The translations under genes and the position numbers were made by a program. Positions 1 to 8,708 of a DNA stretch of 64,000 nucleotides are shown one piece after another. How positions within the stretch are numbered: position 1 is the first letter of the stretch; each line of letters starts with the position of its first letter. This DNA comes from JAOUGY01 sp963785075 (GTDB lineage: Bacteria > Actinomycetota > Acidimicrobiia > Spongiisociales > ZC4RG35): NCBI GenBank assembly GCA_963785075.1, contig CAWATW010000004.1, positions 682,001 to 746,000 on the forward strand. The letters run 5' to 3'. The notes under the pieces are model-generated. The model was not told where the DNA came from. It saw only the letters and a program-made list of their open reading frames with translations, and made no database searches.

Positions 1-306
1 GCGCAGGTGCATGGCGCCACGCATGTGACCGACGACGAGCGCAGCCGCCTTCGTGCGGTGATGGCAAACGGTTTCGTCGACGCCTTTCGACTGCTGAATC
101 CGGAGGAGCCGGGGTTCACTTGGTGGGACTATCGAGCGGGTCACTTCCACAAGGGTCACGGCCTGAGGATCGATCTGGCGTTGGTGAGCACGCCACTCGC
201 CCAACGCCTCGCCTCGGCCACCGTGGAACGGGCTTTCAGGAAGCCCACGACGGTCCCCGAATCGAAACCCTCCGACCACGCACCGCTGGTGGTCGACTTC
301 GACTGA
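1..306 (+). CDS. xthA: exodeoxyribonuclease III, C-terminal part (5' end outside window)
   Basis: The last ~102 codons of an exonuclease III / AP endonuclease (endonuclease-exonuclease-phosphatase fold), which cleaves DNA at abasic sites and degrades 3' ends in base excision repair. Family signatures are visible: FTWWDYRAGHFHKGHGLRID (residues about 38-57 of the visible part) and the C-terminal KPSDHAPLVVDFD with the catalytic Asp-His pair. The frame is open to base 1, so the gene starts upstream of the window; the GTG at 7 is internal. It converges on trmL, leaving only 3 bp between the two stop codons. Confidence 0.93.
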   Translation, partial: AQVHGATHVTDDERSRLRAVMANGFVDAFRLLNPEEPGFTWWDYRAGHFHKGHGLRIDLALVSTPLAQRLASATVERAFRKPTTVPESKPSDHAPLVVDFD

Positions 307-309
307 GGG

Positions 310-780
310 TCAGCGCTCCTCGGCTCCCGCATACCCGATCTGGCGCCATGCCTCGAACACTCCGACCGCAGCGGCGTTGGAAAGGTTGATACTCCGCACA
401 CCCGGAACCATCGGGATGTGGACGACTTCGGTGATCCAAGGAGCGGAGAGCACGGATTCGTCGAGCCCGACCGACTCCCGACCGAAGACGAGCGCATCCC
501 CTGGCTCGTAGGCGATGTTGCCGAATGGCACCGGGCCACGCTTGGCGAACGCGAAGGCCCGCCGAGGCTTCACCTCGCTGCAGAAGGCGTCCACGTCTGA
601 GTGCACGGAGATCGTCGCCTTGTCGCGGTAGTCCATGCCGGCACGCCGCAACTTGGCATCGGAGAGGTCGAAGCCCAGCGGTTCGATCAGATGGAGCCGG
701 CACCCGGTGTTGGCGCACAACCGCATTGCGTTGCCCGTGTTCGGCGGGATCTCGGGATGAACGAATACGACGTGAAACAT
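310..780 (-). CDS. trmL: tRNA (cytidine/uridine-2'-O-)-methyltransferase TrmL, SpoU family
   Basis: SPOUT-class methyltransferase that 2'-O-methylates the wobble nucleotide 34 of leucine tRNAs using SAM. The 156-residue length equals that of minimal TrmL proteins. Conserved motifs run in order: N-terminal HPEIPPNTGNAMRLCANTG (motif 1), LVFGRESVGL (motif 2) and VRSINLSNAAAVGVFEAWRQ (motif 3), which form the knotted SAM site; the end (GYAGA) also resembles enterobacterial TrmL. A TAGCGT hexamer (minus strand, 790-795) lies 9 nt before the ATG, so the mRNA may be leaderless. Divergent from the ABC exporter genes. Confidence 0.92.
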   Translation of the reverse strand: MFHVVFVHPEIPPNTGNAMRLCANTGCRLHLIEPLGFDLSDAKLRRAGMDYRDKATISVHSDVDAFCSEVKPRRAFAFAKRGPVPFGNIAYEPGDALVFGRESVGLDESVLSAPWITEVVHIPMVPGVRSINLSNAAAVGVFEAWRQIGYAGAEER

Positions 781-850
781 GGTCGTACGACGCTACCCGG
801 CCGCGTGGGTGACGCCGATCCCGAAGTGTTTGATTGGGAGCCAGGCGGCG

Positions 851-856
851 TAGCCT
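851..856 (+). promoter_or_regulatory. -10 box TAGCCT of the MacB-like operon
   Basis: TAGCCT lies 9 nt before the ATG at 866, with no Shine-Dalgarno sequence between. This is at the long end of the leaderless spacing seen in the window. Confidence 0.45.
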
Positions 857-865
857 GGCGCTGCC

Positions 866-1594
866 ATGAGCTCCATCGCCGCCCGCGCCGACCGCGCATC
901 CAAGATCTACTCGTCCGGTCCGACCGAGGTCAGGGCGCTGGACGACGTGACCGTGGCGTTCGAGGTTGGTCGATTCACTGCGATCATGGGTCCGTCGGGG
1001 TCCGGCAAGTCGACGCTGCTCCACTGTCTCGCCGGTCTCGACACGCTGTCGGAAGGCGCCATCTACATCGGTGAGCAGAGCTTGAGCTCACTATCCGACA
1101 AAGAGCTGACCCTGCTCCGGCGGCGTCGTGTCGGGTTCATATTTCAAGCCTTCAATCTCATCCCCACCCTCAATGCCTCCGAGAACATCACGCTGCCGAT
1201 CGACATCGCCGGCGATGTGGTCGAGCCGTCGTGGTTTCAGCGCGTGATCGGGGTGCTCGGGCTGGCCGACCGACTCCGCCATCGGCCGTCGGAGCTCTCA
1301 GGCGGCCAGCAACAACGGGTGGCCGTCGCCCGAGCACTGTCGTCCCGGCCGGACATCATCTTCGCCGATGAGCCGTCCGGCAACCTCGACTCCAAGTCGG
1401 GAGCCCAGTTGCTCGAATTCCTCCGCCGGGCCGTCGACGAGCTCGGGCAAACGATCATCATGGTGACCCACGACCCGACGGCCGCGGCATACGCCGACCG
1501 GGTGATCTTCCTGGCCGACGGTCGGATCGTCGACGAGATGCTGGACCCGACCGGCGAGGCGATCCTCGACCGCATCAAGTCGCTGGAAGCCTGA
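866..1594 (+). CDS. ABC transporter ATP-binding protein, MacB/LolD/FtsE type
   Basis: ATPase subunit of a type VII (mechanotransmission) ABC system; 242 aa. Walker A GPSGSGKST at residues 42-50, signature LSGGQ at 144-148, Walker B IIFADEP at 164-170 and switch His at about 202. The stretch FIFQAFNLIPTLNASEN after the Q-loop is typical of the MacB/LolD subfamily. The next gene, 1 bp downstream, encodes the FtsX-like permease, so the two form a two-gene operon. Substrate unknown; relatives export peptides or lipoproteins or transmit force to cell-wall enzymes. Confidence 0.93.
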   Translation: MSSIAARADRASKIYSSGPTEVRALDDVTVAFEVGRFTAIMGPSGSGKSTLLHCLAGLDTLSEGAIYIGEQSLSSLSDKELTLLRRRRVGFIFQAFNLIPTLNASENITLPIDIAGDVVEPSWFQRVIGVLGLADRLRHRPSELSGGQQQRVAVARALSSRPDIIFADEPSGNLDSKSGAQLLEFLRRAVDELGQTIIMVTHDPTAAAYADRVIFLADGRIVDEMLDPTGEAILDRIKSLEA

Positions 1595-1595
1595 C

Positions 1596-4136
1596 GTGTG
1601 GCGTGCCACATGGAAGGGGCTTCTCGGTCACAAGCTCCGACTCCTCCTCACTGCGCTGGCCATCTTCCTCGGCACGAGTTTCGTCGCCGGGTCGTATGTG
1701 TTCACCGACACGCTCGGGGGGCTGTTCGACAATCTGTTCTCGGACGCGTTCGCCGGAACAGACGTCATCGTGCAGGCGCCACTCGACGAAGATCTGAGCT
1801 TCGTCCAGGCCCGGCGATTCGACCCTGGAGTGGTCGAGGATGTGCTCGCAGTCGACGGGGTGTTGCAGGCGGAGGCAACCGTCGGCGGATTCGCCAACCT
1901 GGCCACGCCCGACGGGGAGCTGCTCGGCGGCCAGGGCCCGCCGACCATCGGATCCGCATGGATCGACGTGGGGAACCCCTTCCAGATCCGAGAAGGCCGT
2001 CCGCCGTCGGACGACGGTGAGCTCGTCATCGACAAGGCGTCGGCTGCGCGATTCCGATTGGAGGTGGGCGACGGCGTCCAGGTCATCTCGCTCGGGCGGG
2101 CCGAGCCGTTCACCGTCGTCGGCCTGATCGGTCTGGGGAGCAGTGATGGGTTCGGCGGAGCCACTGCCATCGGCGTGTCCTACGACACGGCCGATCGGAT
2201 CTTCGGCGCCTCCGGTGAGATCGATGCCATCAACGTGGTCGCAGACGAAGGGGTGGATCCGTCGGTGCTCGCCGAGCGTATCCAGTCCGTGCTGCCAGAT
2301 GGTGTCGAGGCGCTCGATGCCCGTCTCGCCGCCGAGGAGCAGCTCGCCGGTTTCAAGGATGCGCTCGGCTTCATCAACACCTTCCTGCTGGTCTTCGGGC
2401 TCGTCGCGCTCTTCGCCGGGACCTTTCTCATCCAGAACACCTTCCAGATCATCGTTACGCAGCGGACCCGCGAGCTGGCATTGCTGAGAGCAATCGGAGC
2501 GACCCGGGGGCAGATCCTCGGCATGGTCCTCGGGGAAGCCACCATCGTTGCGCTCGTCGCCTCCGGGCTGGGTGTGGCCGGTGGCATCGGTCTCGCCAAC
2601 GTGATCAGACTCGCCTTCGGGGCCTTCGGAGGGAGTATTCCTGGAGGAGATCTCGTCGTTGCGTCGCGCACGATCGGAGTCGCGTTGATCACAGGGCTCA
2701 TTGTGACACTCGTTTCCGCTGTGGTTCCTGCGATCAGCGCTTCGCGGGTTCCGCCCGTCGCAGCAATGCGAGAGGCGTTCGCTCGGCCTCGCCCACGAAG
2801 CCTTCGGGCGCGCTCGGTGATCGGCGGATTGCTGAGCCTCCTCGGACTCGGGCTGCTGTTTGCGGGACTCCGGGGGTTCGCTCCGGGCGATCTGTCGCCT
2901 GTCGCCGTGGTGGGTGCCGGAGCCGGTTCTCTCTTCGTCGGCATCGCAGTCCTCACGCCGATCATCGTGCGTCCGGTGGGCCGCAGTCTCGGAGCTCCCG
3001 TGGCTGCGTCGGGCACAGTCGGGACGCTGGCTCGAGAGAATGCCGTCCGCAGCCCCAGGCGGACCGCAGCAACGGCATCGTCCATCATGATCGGTACGGC
3101 GCTGGCAGGGCTTGCGCTCATCCTCGGATCGAGTCTGGACGTCACCACCGAGGCGCTCATCGCCGATCGATTCCGGTCCGATCTCATTGTTCAGCCCGGT
3201 GGGTTCGGAGGAGCACTTCTGAGCCCTGTGCTCGCCGGCGACCTGGCCGAGCTGCCGGAGGTGGGAACGGTGGTCGGTGTGCGACGCAACAACGCCCTGG
3301 TGGCCGGCGACCTCAGCTTCGTCGGGGGTGCGGACCTCGGCGAGCTCGTCGAGCTCGTCAGCTTCGAGGTCCTGGAAGGTGACATGTCCACCATCACCGA
3401 TGGCCAGGCGGCGATCTCGTCGGACGCCGCCGAGGACGCCGGTGTCGCTGTGGGCGACGAGATCGTCATCACGTTTGGTGCGACCGGCGACCGCAGCTTC
3501 GAGGTGGGAGCGGTCTTCGAGGCCGACGGGCCGGGAGCCGACGCCTACCTGACGGTGGCCGCTTGGGATTCCAACTTCTCGGAGCGATTCGACTCGGCGA
3601 TCTATGTCGACCTGACCGACGACACGCCTCTCGAACAGGGGCGGGCAGCAGTGTTGGCAGTGACGGCAGGCTACCCCGGCAGTGACGTACTGGACCAGAA
3701 CCAGTTCGCCGACGAGGCCAAGGCCCAGATCCGTCAGTTCATCGGGCTGGTGTTCGCTCTGCTGGCGCTGACACTATTGATCGGTTTCGTGGGAATCCTC
3801 AACACGCTGTTGCTCTCGATCATCGAACGGACGCGAGAGATCGGACTGCTGCGTGCGGTTGGGACCACCCGCAGTCAGCTCTCAGCGATGATCTCGTGGG
3901 AAGCAGTGATCGTCTCTGTCTTTGGCGCTGCGCTCGGAGTGGCGCTCGGGATCTTCTTCGGATGGGCCGTGATCGCCTCACTCCAGGCCGATGATGTCGA
4001 GATTCTCTTGTCCATCCCGCAGTCATGGCTCGGGATGACCGTGCTGGCGGCCGCATTGGCCGGAATCGTTGCCTCGGTGTACCCGGCGTTTCGAGCCTCG
4101 CGTCTCAACGTCCTGGACGCGATCGCCTACGAATGA
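1596..4136 (+). CDS. ABC transporter permease with two FtsX-like domains
   Basis: Membrane partner of the preceding ATPase, 846 aa, starting with GTG 1 bp after the ATPase stop. Architecture: TM1 near residues 12-35, a MacB-type periplasmic domain (about 40-250), a three-helix FtsX block (about 262-390), further TM helices and a second extracytoplasmic domain (about 480-690), then a second FtsX block (about 705-846) ending in PAFRASRLNVLDAIAYE. This duplicated arrangement is standard for actinobacterial MacB-like permeases that act as one polypeptide. The gene ends 5 bp from a convergent neighbour. Confidence 0.92.
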   Translation: MWRATWKGLLGHKLRLLLTALAIFLGTSFVAGSYVFTDTLGGLFDNLFSDAFAGTDVIVQAPLDEDLSFVQARRFDPGVVEDVLAVDGVLQAEATVGGFANLATPDGELLGGQGPPTIGSAWIDVGNPFQIREGRPPSDDGELVIDKASAARFRLEVGDGVQVISLGRAEPFTVVGLIGLGSSDGFGGATAIGVSYDTADRIFGASGEIDAINVVADEGVDPSVLAERIQSVLPDGVEALDARLAAEEQLAGFKDALGFINTFLLVFGLVALFAGTFLIQNTFQIIVTQRTRELALLRAIGATRGQILGMVLGEATIVALVASGLGVAGGIGLANVIRLAFGAFGGSIPGGDLVVASRTIGVALITGLIVTLVSAVVPAISASRVPPVAAMREAFARPRPRSLRARSVIGGLLSLLGLGLLFAGLRGFAPGDLSPVAVVGAGAGSLFVGIAVLTPIIVRPVGRSLGAPVAASGTVGTLARENAVRSPRRTAATASSIMIGTALAGLALILGSSLDVTTEALIADRFRSDLIVQPGGFGGALLSPVLAGDLAELPEVGTVVGVRRNNALVAGDLSFVGGADLGELVELVSFEVLEGDMSTITDGQAAISSDAAEDAGVAVGDEIVITFGATGDRSFEVGAVFEADGPGADAYLTVAAWDSNFSERFDSAIYVDLTDDTPLEQGRAAVLAVTAGYPGSDVLDQNQFADEAKAQIRQFIGLVFALLALTLLIGFVGILNTLLLSIIERTREIGLLRAVGTTRSQLSAMISWEAVIVSVFGAALGVALGIFFGWAVIASLQADDVEILLSIPQSWLGMTVLAAALAGIVASVYPAFRASRLNVLDAIAYE

Positions 4137-4141
4137 GCCGG

Positions 4142-4879
4142 TCAGACACCGAACCAGGGTTCCTGGCTGAGAGCCCCCTCCACGATCTTGCGGTCCTCGG
4201 GATCTTCGATCGACGCGCACAGCTCCTCGGCGTGTCGCTTGGCGGCCCGAGCCTCGTCGAGCCGTCCATTCGCAGCCAACGCACGCGAGCGCCCTTCGAC
4301 GGCGAAGGCACGATCCCAGTCCTCGGCGAGCTCGCCGTGTGAGGCCACGATCTCCACGTATCGGTCAGCATGACCCAACGCGAGCTCCGGTCTCCCGATC
4401 ACCACGGCCATCCTCGAGATCAGATACTCGCCACGCCCTTGTTGCATGGGTGTTCCGATCTGCATCCAGTGATACGTCGAGGCATAGGTCCGATAGAGTG
4501 CCTCTTCGACCTTGTGCTTCGGCCAGTGCGAGATGTCCTCAGCAGCGTCGATCAGTTCCCAGCTCCGATTGTTGAGGTCGACACCGAACCAGCGGTGGAT
4601 GTCCCGTTCGTCGACCATTCGCGCGCCGACATCCGAGATGAGCTCGTACCACCCCGCATAGCCATGCTCCTTGGCGAGCACGTACTGGGCCGACCGCAAC
4701 GAGAAGGGTGGTCCTGGGTCGACGTCTTGGGCGGCGACACGACCGAGCGCGTCCTTGTCGCCAGCAGCGACCGCCTTCTTCAGCGACTTCGCGTGTCGCT
4801 TCAGGCGGGTGATGTTCGGTTCGAGTCCGGGAGCATCGAATCCCGTCACCTCGGATTCAGACGCAACGATGTCGCTCAT
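4142..4879 (-). CDS. hypothetical protein, ankyrin-like N-terminus and TPR-like C-terminus
   Basis: 245 aa, soluble. The N-terminal part (LKRHAKSLKKAVAAGDKDA, then FSLRSAQYVLAKEHGYAGW) matches a segment often found at the start of bacterial ankyrin-repeat or glyoxalase-like proteins. The C-terminal ~90 residues are Ala-rich helical pairs (RPELALGHADRYVEIV, NGRLDEARAAKRHAEEL) resembling TPR units. A strong Shine-Dalgarno GAGGAGG sits 6 nt before the ATG, unlike most genes here, so translation is leadered. No catalytic motif is recognised; a binding or scaffold role is only a guess. Confidence 0.75.
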   Translation of the reverse strand: MSDIVASESEVTGFDAPGLEPNITRLKRHAKSLKKAVAAGDKDALGRVAAQDVDPGPPFSLRSAQYVLAKEHGYAGWYELISDVGARMVDERDIHRWFGVDLNNRSWELIDAAEDISHWPKHKVEEALYRTYASTYHWMQIGTPMQQGRGEYLISRMAVVIGRPELALGHADRYVEIVASHGELAEDWDRAFAVEGRSRALAANGRLDEARAAKRHAEELCASIEDPEDRKIVEGALSQEPWFGV

Positions 4880-5034
4880 GGCGAACCTCCTCTGTCTGCC
4901 CGTGTCCGCTGAACCAGGCGAGAAGGCTCGTGTGCAGAAGGGGTACTGAAGGATGACAGAGTCTTGCCGCGGACGGGAGGCGCTCCTTCGCGCACTGCCG
5001 CAACCGTATCACGACTCGCCGAGCCGTGACGGTG

Positions 5035-5490
5035 CTACGCAGGTACCGATTCGCCTGCGGGCTGGCGCAGACGATCCATGACCGTTGTCACGACCTCGAG
5101 CTCTTCGGCGGTCATGCGGCTCGTAAACTCACGCGTCAAGTCCTCGAGATGGATCTCGAGACCCTCCATGAGCTTCGCCGTCCCTGCTTCGGTGATGACG
5201 ACGTACTGAACCCGCCGGTCGGTCTCACAGTCGCGACGCTCGACGTACCCCGCATCGACAAGGCGGTCGACCATCCGGGTGACCCCGCCCGATGTCAGTG
5301 AGATCTGTTCGGCGAGCGTTCCCATGGTCATGCTGCCGCCGGACCTCTCGAGACGCAGGAGGGCCTCGAACCACCCCTGGCCGAACCCGACGTGCTCCCG
5401 CAGCGACCGATCGAACACCTTGGACAGGCGCGCAAGCGCCTCCAGCGTCACGCCGTAGGAGTGGACTCGTGGATCGTCGCAGCTGCTCAC
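5035..5490 (-). CDS. MarR family transcriptional regulator
   Basis: Winged-helix repressor of the MarR type, about 151 aa. The DNA-binding region is visible: GSMTMGTLAEQISLTSGGVT (helices 3-4) then RMVDRLVDAGYVERRDCETD leading into the wing (DRRVQYVVITEAG). I choose the GTG at 5490, preceded by AAGG at SD spacing. A longer frame back to ATG 5574 is open, but it would run through the operator palindrome at 5545-5562 and adds no conserved sequence. Divergent from yceI, which it very probably represses. Confidence 0.88.
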   Translation of the reverse strand: MSSCDDPRVHSYGVTLEALARLSKVFDRSLREHVGFGQGWFEALLRLERSGGSMTMGTLAEQISLTSGGVTRMVDRLVDAGYVERRDCETDRRVQYVVITEAGTAKLMEGLEIHLEDLTREFTSRMTAEELEVVTTVMDRLRQPAGESVPA

Positions 5491-5514
5491 ACCGAAAACC
5501 TTACCGTGCAACTG

Positions 5515-5544
5515 TTGACTTCTCAAGGAATCATGTGGTACGGT
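5515..5544 (+). promoter_or_regulatory. yceI promoter
   Basis: TTGACT (5515-5520), an 18-bp spacer and TACGGT (5539-5544) form a good sigma-70-type promoter pointing to the YceI gene. The predicted start site falls inside the palindrome at 5545-5562. Confidence 0.6.
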
Positions 5545-5562
5545 TATCTGCGTAGTCAGATA
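5545..5562. promoter_or_regulatory. probable MarR operator
   Basis: Perfect inverted repeat TATCTG-cgtagt-CAGATA directly after the yceI -10 box and between the divergent marR and yceI genes. Arm length and spacing suit a MarR dimer. Bound repressor would cover the transcription start. Confidence 0.6.
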
Positions 5563-5623
5563 TTGCTTCGTCACAAGCTGCTGGCTCGTCGATCAGAGCA
5601 GACACGCGACCACAGGAGAGAAC

Positions 5624-6166
5624 ATGAGCACCATCACCCTTCCTCAGACCGGAACCTGGACCCTCGACCCCACACACACGCGAATCGGGTTTGTGGCCAG
5701 GCACCTGATGGTTACGAAGGTACGTGGTTCCTTCAACAGCTTCGCGGGCACCATCGAAGTTGCCGACCCGATCGAAGGGAGCTCGGTACAGGTCTCGATC
5801 GATGCCGAGTCGATCGCCACCGGGACCGAGGACCGTGACGCCCACGTGCGGTCGGCCGACTTCCTCGACGTAGGAAACCACCCGACGCTCACGTTCGAAT
5901 CCACGGGCGTGCGCAAGGATGGCTCGGACTACCTCATCGACGGCATGTTGACCATCGTCGGCGTCTCGAAGCCCGTGACCCTCGAAGTCGAGTTCGACGG
6001 CACCGCAACCGATCCATGGGGCAACACCAAGGCGGGGTTCACCGCGTCGACCACGATCAACCGCGAAGACTGGGGATTGACGTGGAATGCTCCTCTGGAG
6101 GCCGGAGGTGTGCTGGTGAGCAAGGAGATCAAGATCGAAATCGAGGCTCAGGCTCTCAAGGCTTGA
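5624..6166 (+). CDS. YceI family protein (polyisoprenoid-binding lipocalin-like)
   Basis: 180-aa YceI-domain protein without a signal peptide, so probably cytoplasmic. It begins GTWTLDPTHTRIGFVARHLM and continues with the family pattern: VRGSFNSFAGTIEV, then HVRSADFLDVGNHPTLTFES, then MLTIVGVSKPVTLEVEF, then FTASTTINREDWGLTWNAPL. The YceI fold is a lipocalin-like barrel that binds long isoprenoid or amide lipids. SD AGGAG precedes the ATG. A MarR gene is divergent and a strong terminator follows, so this is a single-gene, MarR-controlled unit. In actinobacteria such pairs often respond to membrane or oxidative stress (inference). Confidence 0.9.
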   Translation: MSTITLPQTGTWTLDPTHTRIGFVARHLMVTKVRGSFNSFAGTIEVADPIEGSSVQVSIDAESIATGTEDRDAHVRSADFLDVGNHPTLTFESTGVRKDGSDYLIDGMLTIVGVSKPVTLEVEFDGTATDPWGNTKAGFTASTTINREDWGLTWNAPLEAGGVLVSKEIKIEIEAQALKA

Positions 6167-6201
6167 CGGCCGTCGAATCCTGACGAACCGTATCCCGACC
6201 G

Positions 6202-6229
6202 AAGGGGGCACCCAGCCGGGTGCCCCCTT
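6202..6229. terminator. bidirectional hairpin terminator between yceI and MFS gene
   Basis: Perfect 12-bp inverted repeat AAGGGGGCACCC / GGGTGCCCCCTT with a 4-nt AGCC loop, between convergent genes. The A and T edges give short U tracts in both directions. Confidence 0.85.
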
Positions 6230-7395
6230 CACCTATCACGGTTCCCGGCCCGCCCGGGAGCGAGCCACAACAACGATGCGGCAACGAAGCACGCCGTGAC
6301 GGCCATCCATCCGGGCCGGTAGTCACCGAGCACGTCTACGGACCGACCAAACGCCGGCGCCCCGAGACCGAGTCCCCCGAGAAACCCGAGCATCACGGTT
6401 CCAGAGGCCCGTCCGGCAGCGGCAACAGGAACCCTTTCGATCACGGCGAGCATCCCGACCGTGTTCCACGCCGCGACGCTGAGCCCGGCCAGCGCCGCCA
6501 CCACCCATATCACCCACGGCCCGAGCAGCGGGGCTGCCACGAGAAGCGCGCCCACCACCACCGACAACACGGCCAGCACGAGAAGGGCTCGATCGGACCC
6601 CAGCACGGTCTCGGCGATCCGACCCCACCCGATTCTCCCCACGACCCCCACGATCCCGATCACCGAGATCGCAGAGCCGGCGGCAACCGGGTCGAGGCCG
6701 AGCACTTCCTGGCCGAAGAGCGGTAGGTAGGTGAAGATCGCAGTGCCCCCGAGTCCGAGGAGGAAGCCGTACACGGCCAGACGCCCGACGCCGTCCCCCG
6801 ATCCCAGACCGACTCTGGAAGGTGTGGCATCGGTGGACGGATCTCGGGGCACCGACCACAACGCCAAACCCGCCCCCACGACCGGAAACACCACGGCCAG
6901 CGTCACCCCGAAGCGCCATCCTGCCGCAACGGCCATAGCCGGAAGGAGTGCTCCGCCGAGGGCGTTCCCGGCCTGAACACCTGACTGCTTGACCCCCATG
7001 ATCACGCCGCGCCGACCTGGGTCCACGTACAGAGAGATCAACTTGTTGGTGGCGGGATTGGTGATGGCCTGGGTCACACCGGTGAGCAGCACGGCGCCTG
7101 CCAGCAGCAGAAACGTCGGTGCGAGGCCGATGAGAACGAGCGACACCGCCGACACCCCCAACGAGAAGAGCGTGGCATTGCGGGCACCGATCTTGTCTGC
7201 CCACGGGCCGAGGATCGGTGCGAGCAATGCACCCGAGAGCGCAGAGACGGTGACCAGAGAACCGAGCTGCTCACGAGAGATCCCGAATTCGTCGATCAGG
7301 TAGGCGGCCAGCACCGCAATGATGGCCAGTGCGAACGTCGATGCGGCCATAGTGACGACCAGAACCATCGAGAATCCGCGTCGGGGTTGGCCCAT
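6229..7395 (-). CDS. MFS transporter
   Basis: Major facilitator carrier, about 388 aa with 12 hydrophobic segments; substrate unknown. The loop 2-3 region contains PILGPWADKIGARNATLFSL, a form of MFS motif A (G-x-x-x-D-x-x-G-x-R). A GTG at 7404 is possible, but the ATG at 7395 sits 7 nt after a TACTGT -10 box (minus strand 7403-7408) that would overlap the GTG start, so ATG 7395 is preferred. The C-terminal domain has a Gly-rich pattern (MLGFLGGLGLGAP) usual in CynX/NimT-like members. Convergent with yceI, divergent from the esterase gene. Confidence 0.88.
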   Translation of the reverse strand: MGQPRRGFSMVLVVTMAASTFALAIIAVLAAYLIDEFGISREQLGSLVTVSALSGALLAPILGPWADKIGARNATLFSLGVSAVSLVLIGLAPTFLLLAGAVLLTGVTQAITNPATNKLISLYVDPGRRGVIMGVKQSGVQAGNALGGALLPAMAVAAGWRFGVTLAVVFPVVGAGLALWSVPRDPSTDATPSRVGLGSGDGVGRLAVYGFLLGLGGTAIFTYLPLFGQEVLGLDPVAAGSAISVIGIVGVVGRIGWGRIAETVLGSDRALLVLAVLSVVVGALLVAAPLLGPWVIWVVAALAGLSVAAWNTVGMLAVIERVPVAAAGRASGTVMLGFLGGLGLGAPAFGRSVDVLGDYRPGWMAVTACFVAASLLWLAPGRAGNRDR

Positions 7396-7402
7396 CGGCT
7401 GC

Positions 7403-7408
7403 ACAGTA
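7403..7408 (-). promoter_or_regulatory. -10 box TACTGT deciding the MFS start
   Basis: On the minus strand TACTGT is followed by 7 nt and ATG (7395). The annotation alternative GTG 7404 would lie inside this box. Confidence 0.55.
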
Positions 7409-7482
7409 GGGCCCGCCCCGAGACACCGCCGCCGGGCGCGGCCCGCCTTCAGCTAGCGGCGAGGTTGGACGAAACTCTCCCC

Positions 7483-8646
7483 GTGATCGAAGCCTTGTTT
7501 CTGACCTATGCGGGCGTCGCGTTGTTCAACAGCGTCAACGCCCTCCGCCGGCCCGTGGAGCCCGGCTCGAGGTTCCCACCTCTGTGGCTTCCCGGGATGA
7601 TCGTGAGCGAGCTCACGACGACCCTCCTCGTCTCCCGCATCGTCGTGGCTGCCTTCTTCATCGCCCTCGGCGTGCTCCAACGACCTGCCGGATGGCTGGC
7701 CCTGATGCTCGTGGGGTGCGCAGAAGTCCTCTTGATCCCTCAGTACGGCCGGACGGCAGCTGCACGCCGAGTGGCGGCCGGTCCGCTGCCCTCGCCGACC
7801 GGCACCGCCCGAGCGCGGATCACGGGACGTCTGGACCTCCCACCCGATCTCGAGCTGGTCGAGGGCATCGGCTACCACGAGGAGCTGACGCTCGACCTCT
7901 ACCGGAAACCTGGTCTGGTCGGACCGGCACCCACCCTCGTGTACGTCCACGGTGGCGGTTGGCGTGGGGGCGACCCTCACGGTGCCGCCCGGCCTCTGTT
8001 CCACGCACTGGCGCACGACGGTTGGATCGTGGCCACGATCAGGTACCCGTTGTCGCCGGCCGCCACGTTCCCCGACCATGTGATCGGCGTAAAACGAGCG
8101 ATTGCATGGGCGAAGACACAGGGATCGTTGTACGGGATCGACCCGAGCCGGGTGGCGCTGTGCGGCGGCTCGGCGGGCGGCCATCTGGCGGCGCTGGCCG
8201 CCCTCACCCCGGACCGACCGGAGCTGCAACCAGGGTTCGAGGATGTCGACACTTCGATTCTCGCCTGCGTGACGCTCTACGGGATCTTCGACTTCTTGAA
8301 CCGGCACAACACCCGATGGGATTGGCCAGTGATCCCTCGAATCGTGATGAAGGCGCGACCCGAGGACGATCCAGATCGGTACCGCCTGGCATCGCCGATC
8401 GACCAGATCGGATCGCATGCGCCACCGTTCCTCGTGGTCCACGGGTCCAATGACTCACTCGTACCTCCTCGCGAGGCCGAGGTGTTCGTCGAGGCGCTCC
8501 AACGGGTGTCCACTCGACGGGTGGAGTACCTGGCGGTGCCGGGTGGTCAGCACGCGTTCGATGCGATCGCCTCGATCCGGACCTGGGCCGTGGTCACGAG
8601 GATCGCGGCGTTTCTGGACGATGTGGCGGCGCCGACTCCCGCCTGA
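7483..8646 (+). CDS. alpha/beta hydrolase (HSL/BD-FAE-like esterase) with N-terminal membrane segments
   Basis: The catalytic domain covers about the last 270 residues: oxyanion motif VHGGGWRGG, nucleophile elbow GGSAGGHLAALAAL (Ser), acid in VVHGSNDSLVPP (Asp) and His in PGGQHAF. The family hydrolyses small esters or acyl groups. Before it lie about 100 residues with three hydrophobic stretches (ALFLTYAGVALFN, ELTTTLLVSRIVVAAFFIAL, WLALMLVGCAEVLL), so the enzyme is probably membrane-anchored. The frame is open to 7387, but that overlaps the divergent MFS gene and its promoter; GTG 7483, just before the first membrane segment, is the more likely start. Physiological substrate unknown. Confidence 0.85.
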   Translation: MIEALFLTYAGVALFNSVNALRRPVEPGSRFPPLWLPGMIVSELTTTLLVSRIVVAAFFIALGVLQRPAGWLALMLVGCAEVLLIPQYGRTAAARRVAAGPLPSPTGTARARITGRLDLPPDLELVEGIGYHEELTLDLYRKPGLVGPAPTLVYVHGGGWRGGDPHGAARPLFHALAHDGWIVATIRYPLSPAATFPDHVIGVKRAIAWAKTQGSLYGIDPSRVALCGGSAGGHLAALAALTPDRPELQPGFEDVDTSILACVTLYGIFDFLNRHNTRWDWPVIPRIVMKARPEDDPDRYRLASPIDQIGSHAPPFLVVHGSNDSLVPPREAEVFVEALQRVSTRRVEYLAVPGGQHAFDAIASIRTWAVVTRIAAFLDDVAAPTPA

Positions 8647-8694
8647 GAATCCGTGTGCGAGCGTTTTCCGACTCGCTGTCCGCTCCGAGCCCGA

Positions 8695-8700
8695 TAACTT
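8695..8700 (+). promoter_or_regulatory. -10 box TAACTT of the DUF454 gene
   Basis: TAACTT is followed by 8 nt and the ATG at 8709. It supports this start over GTG 8655, which would put the promoter inside the gene. Confidence 0.5.
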
Positions 8701-8708
8701 CCGGCACC

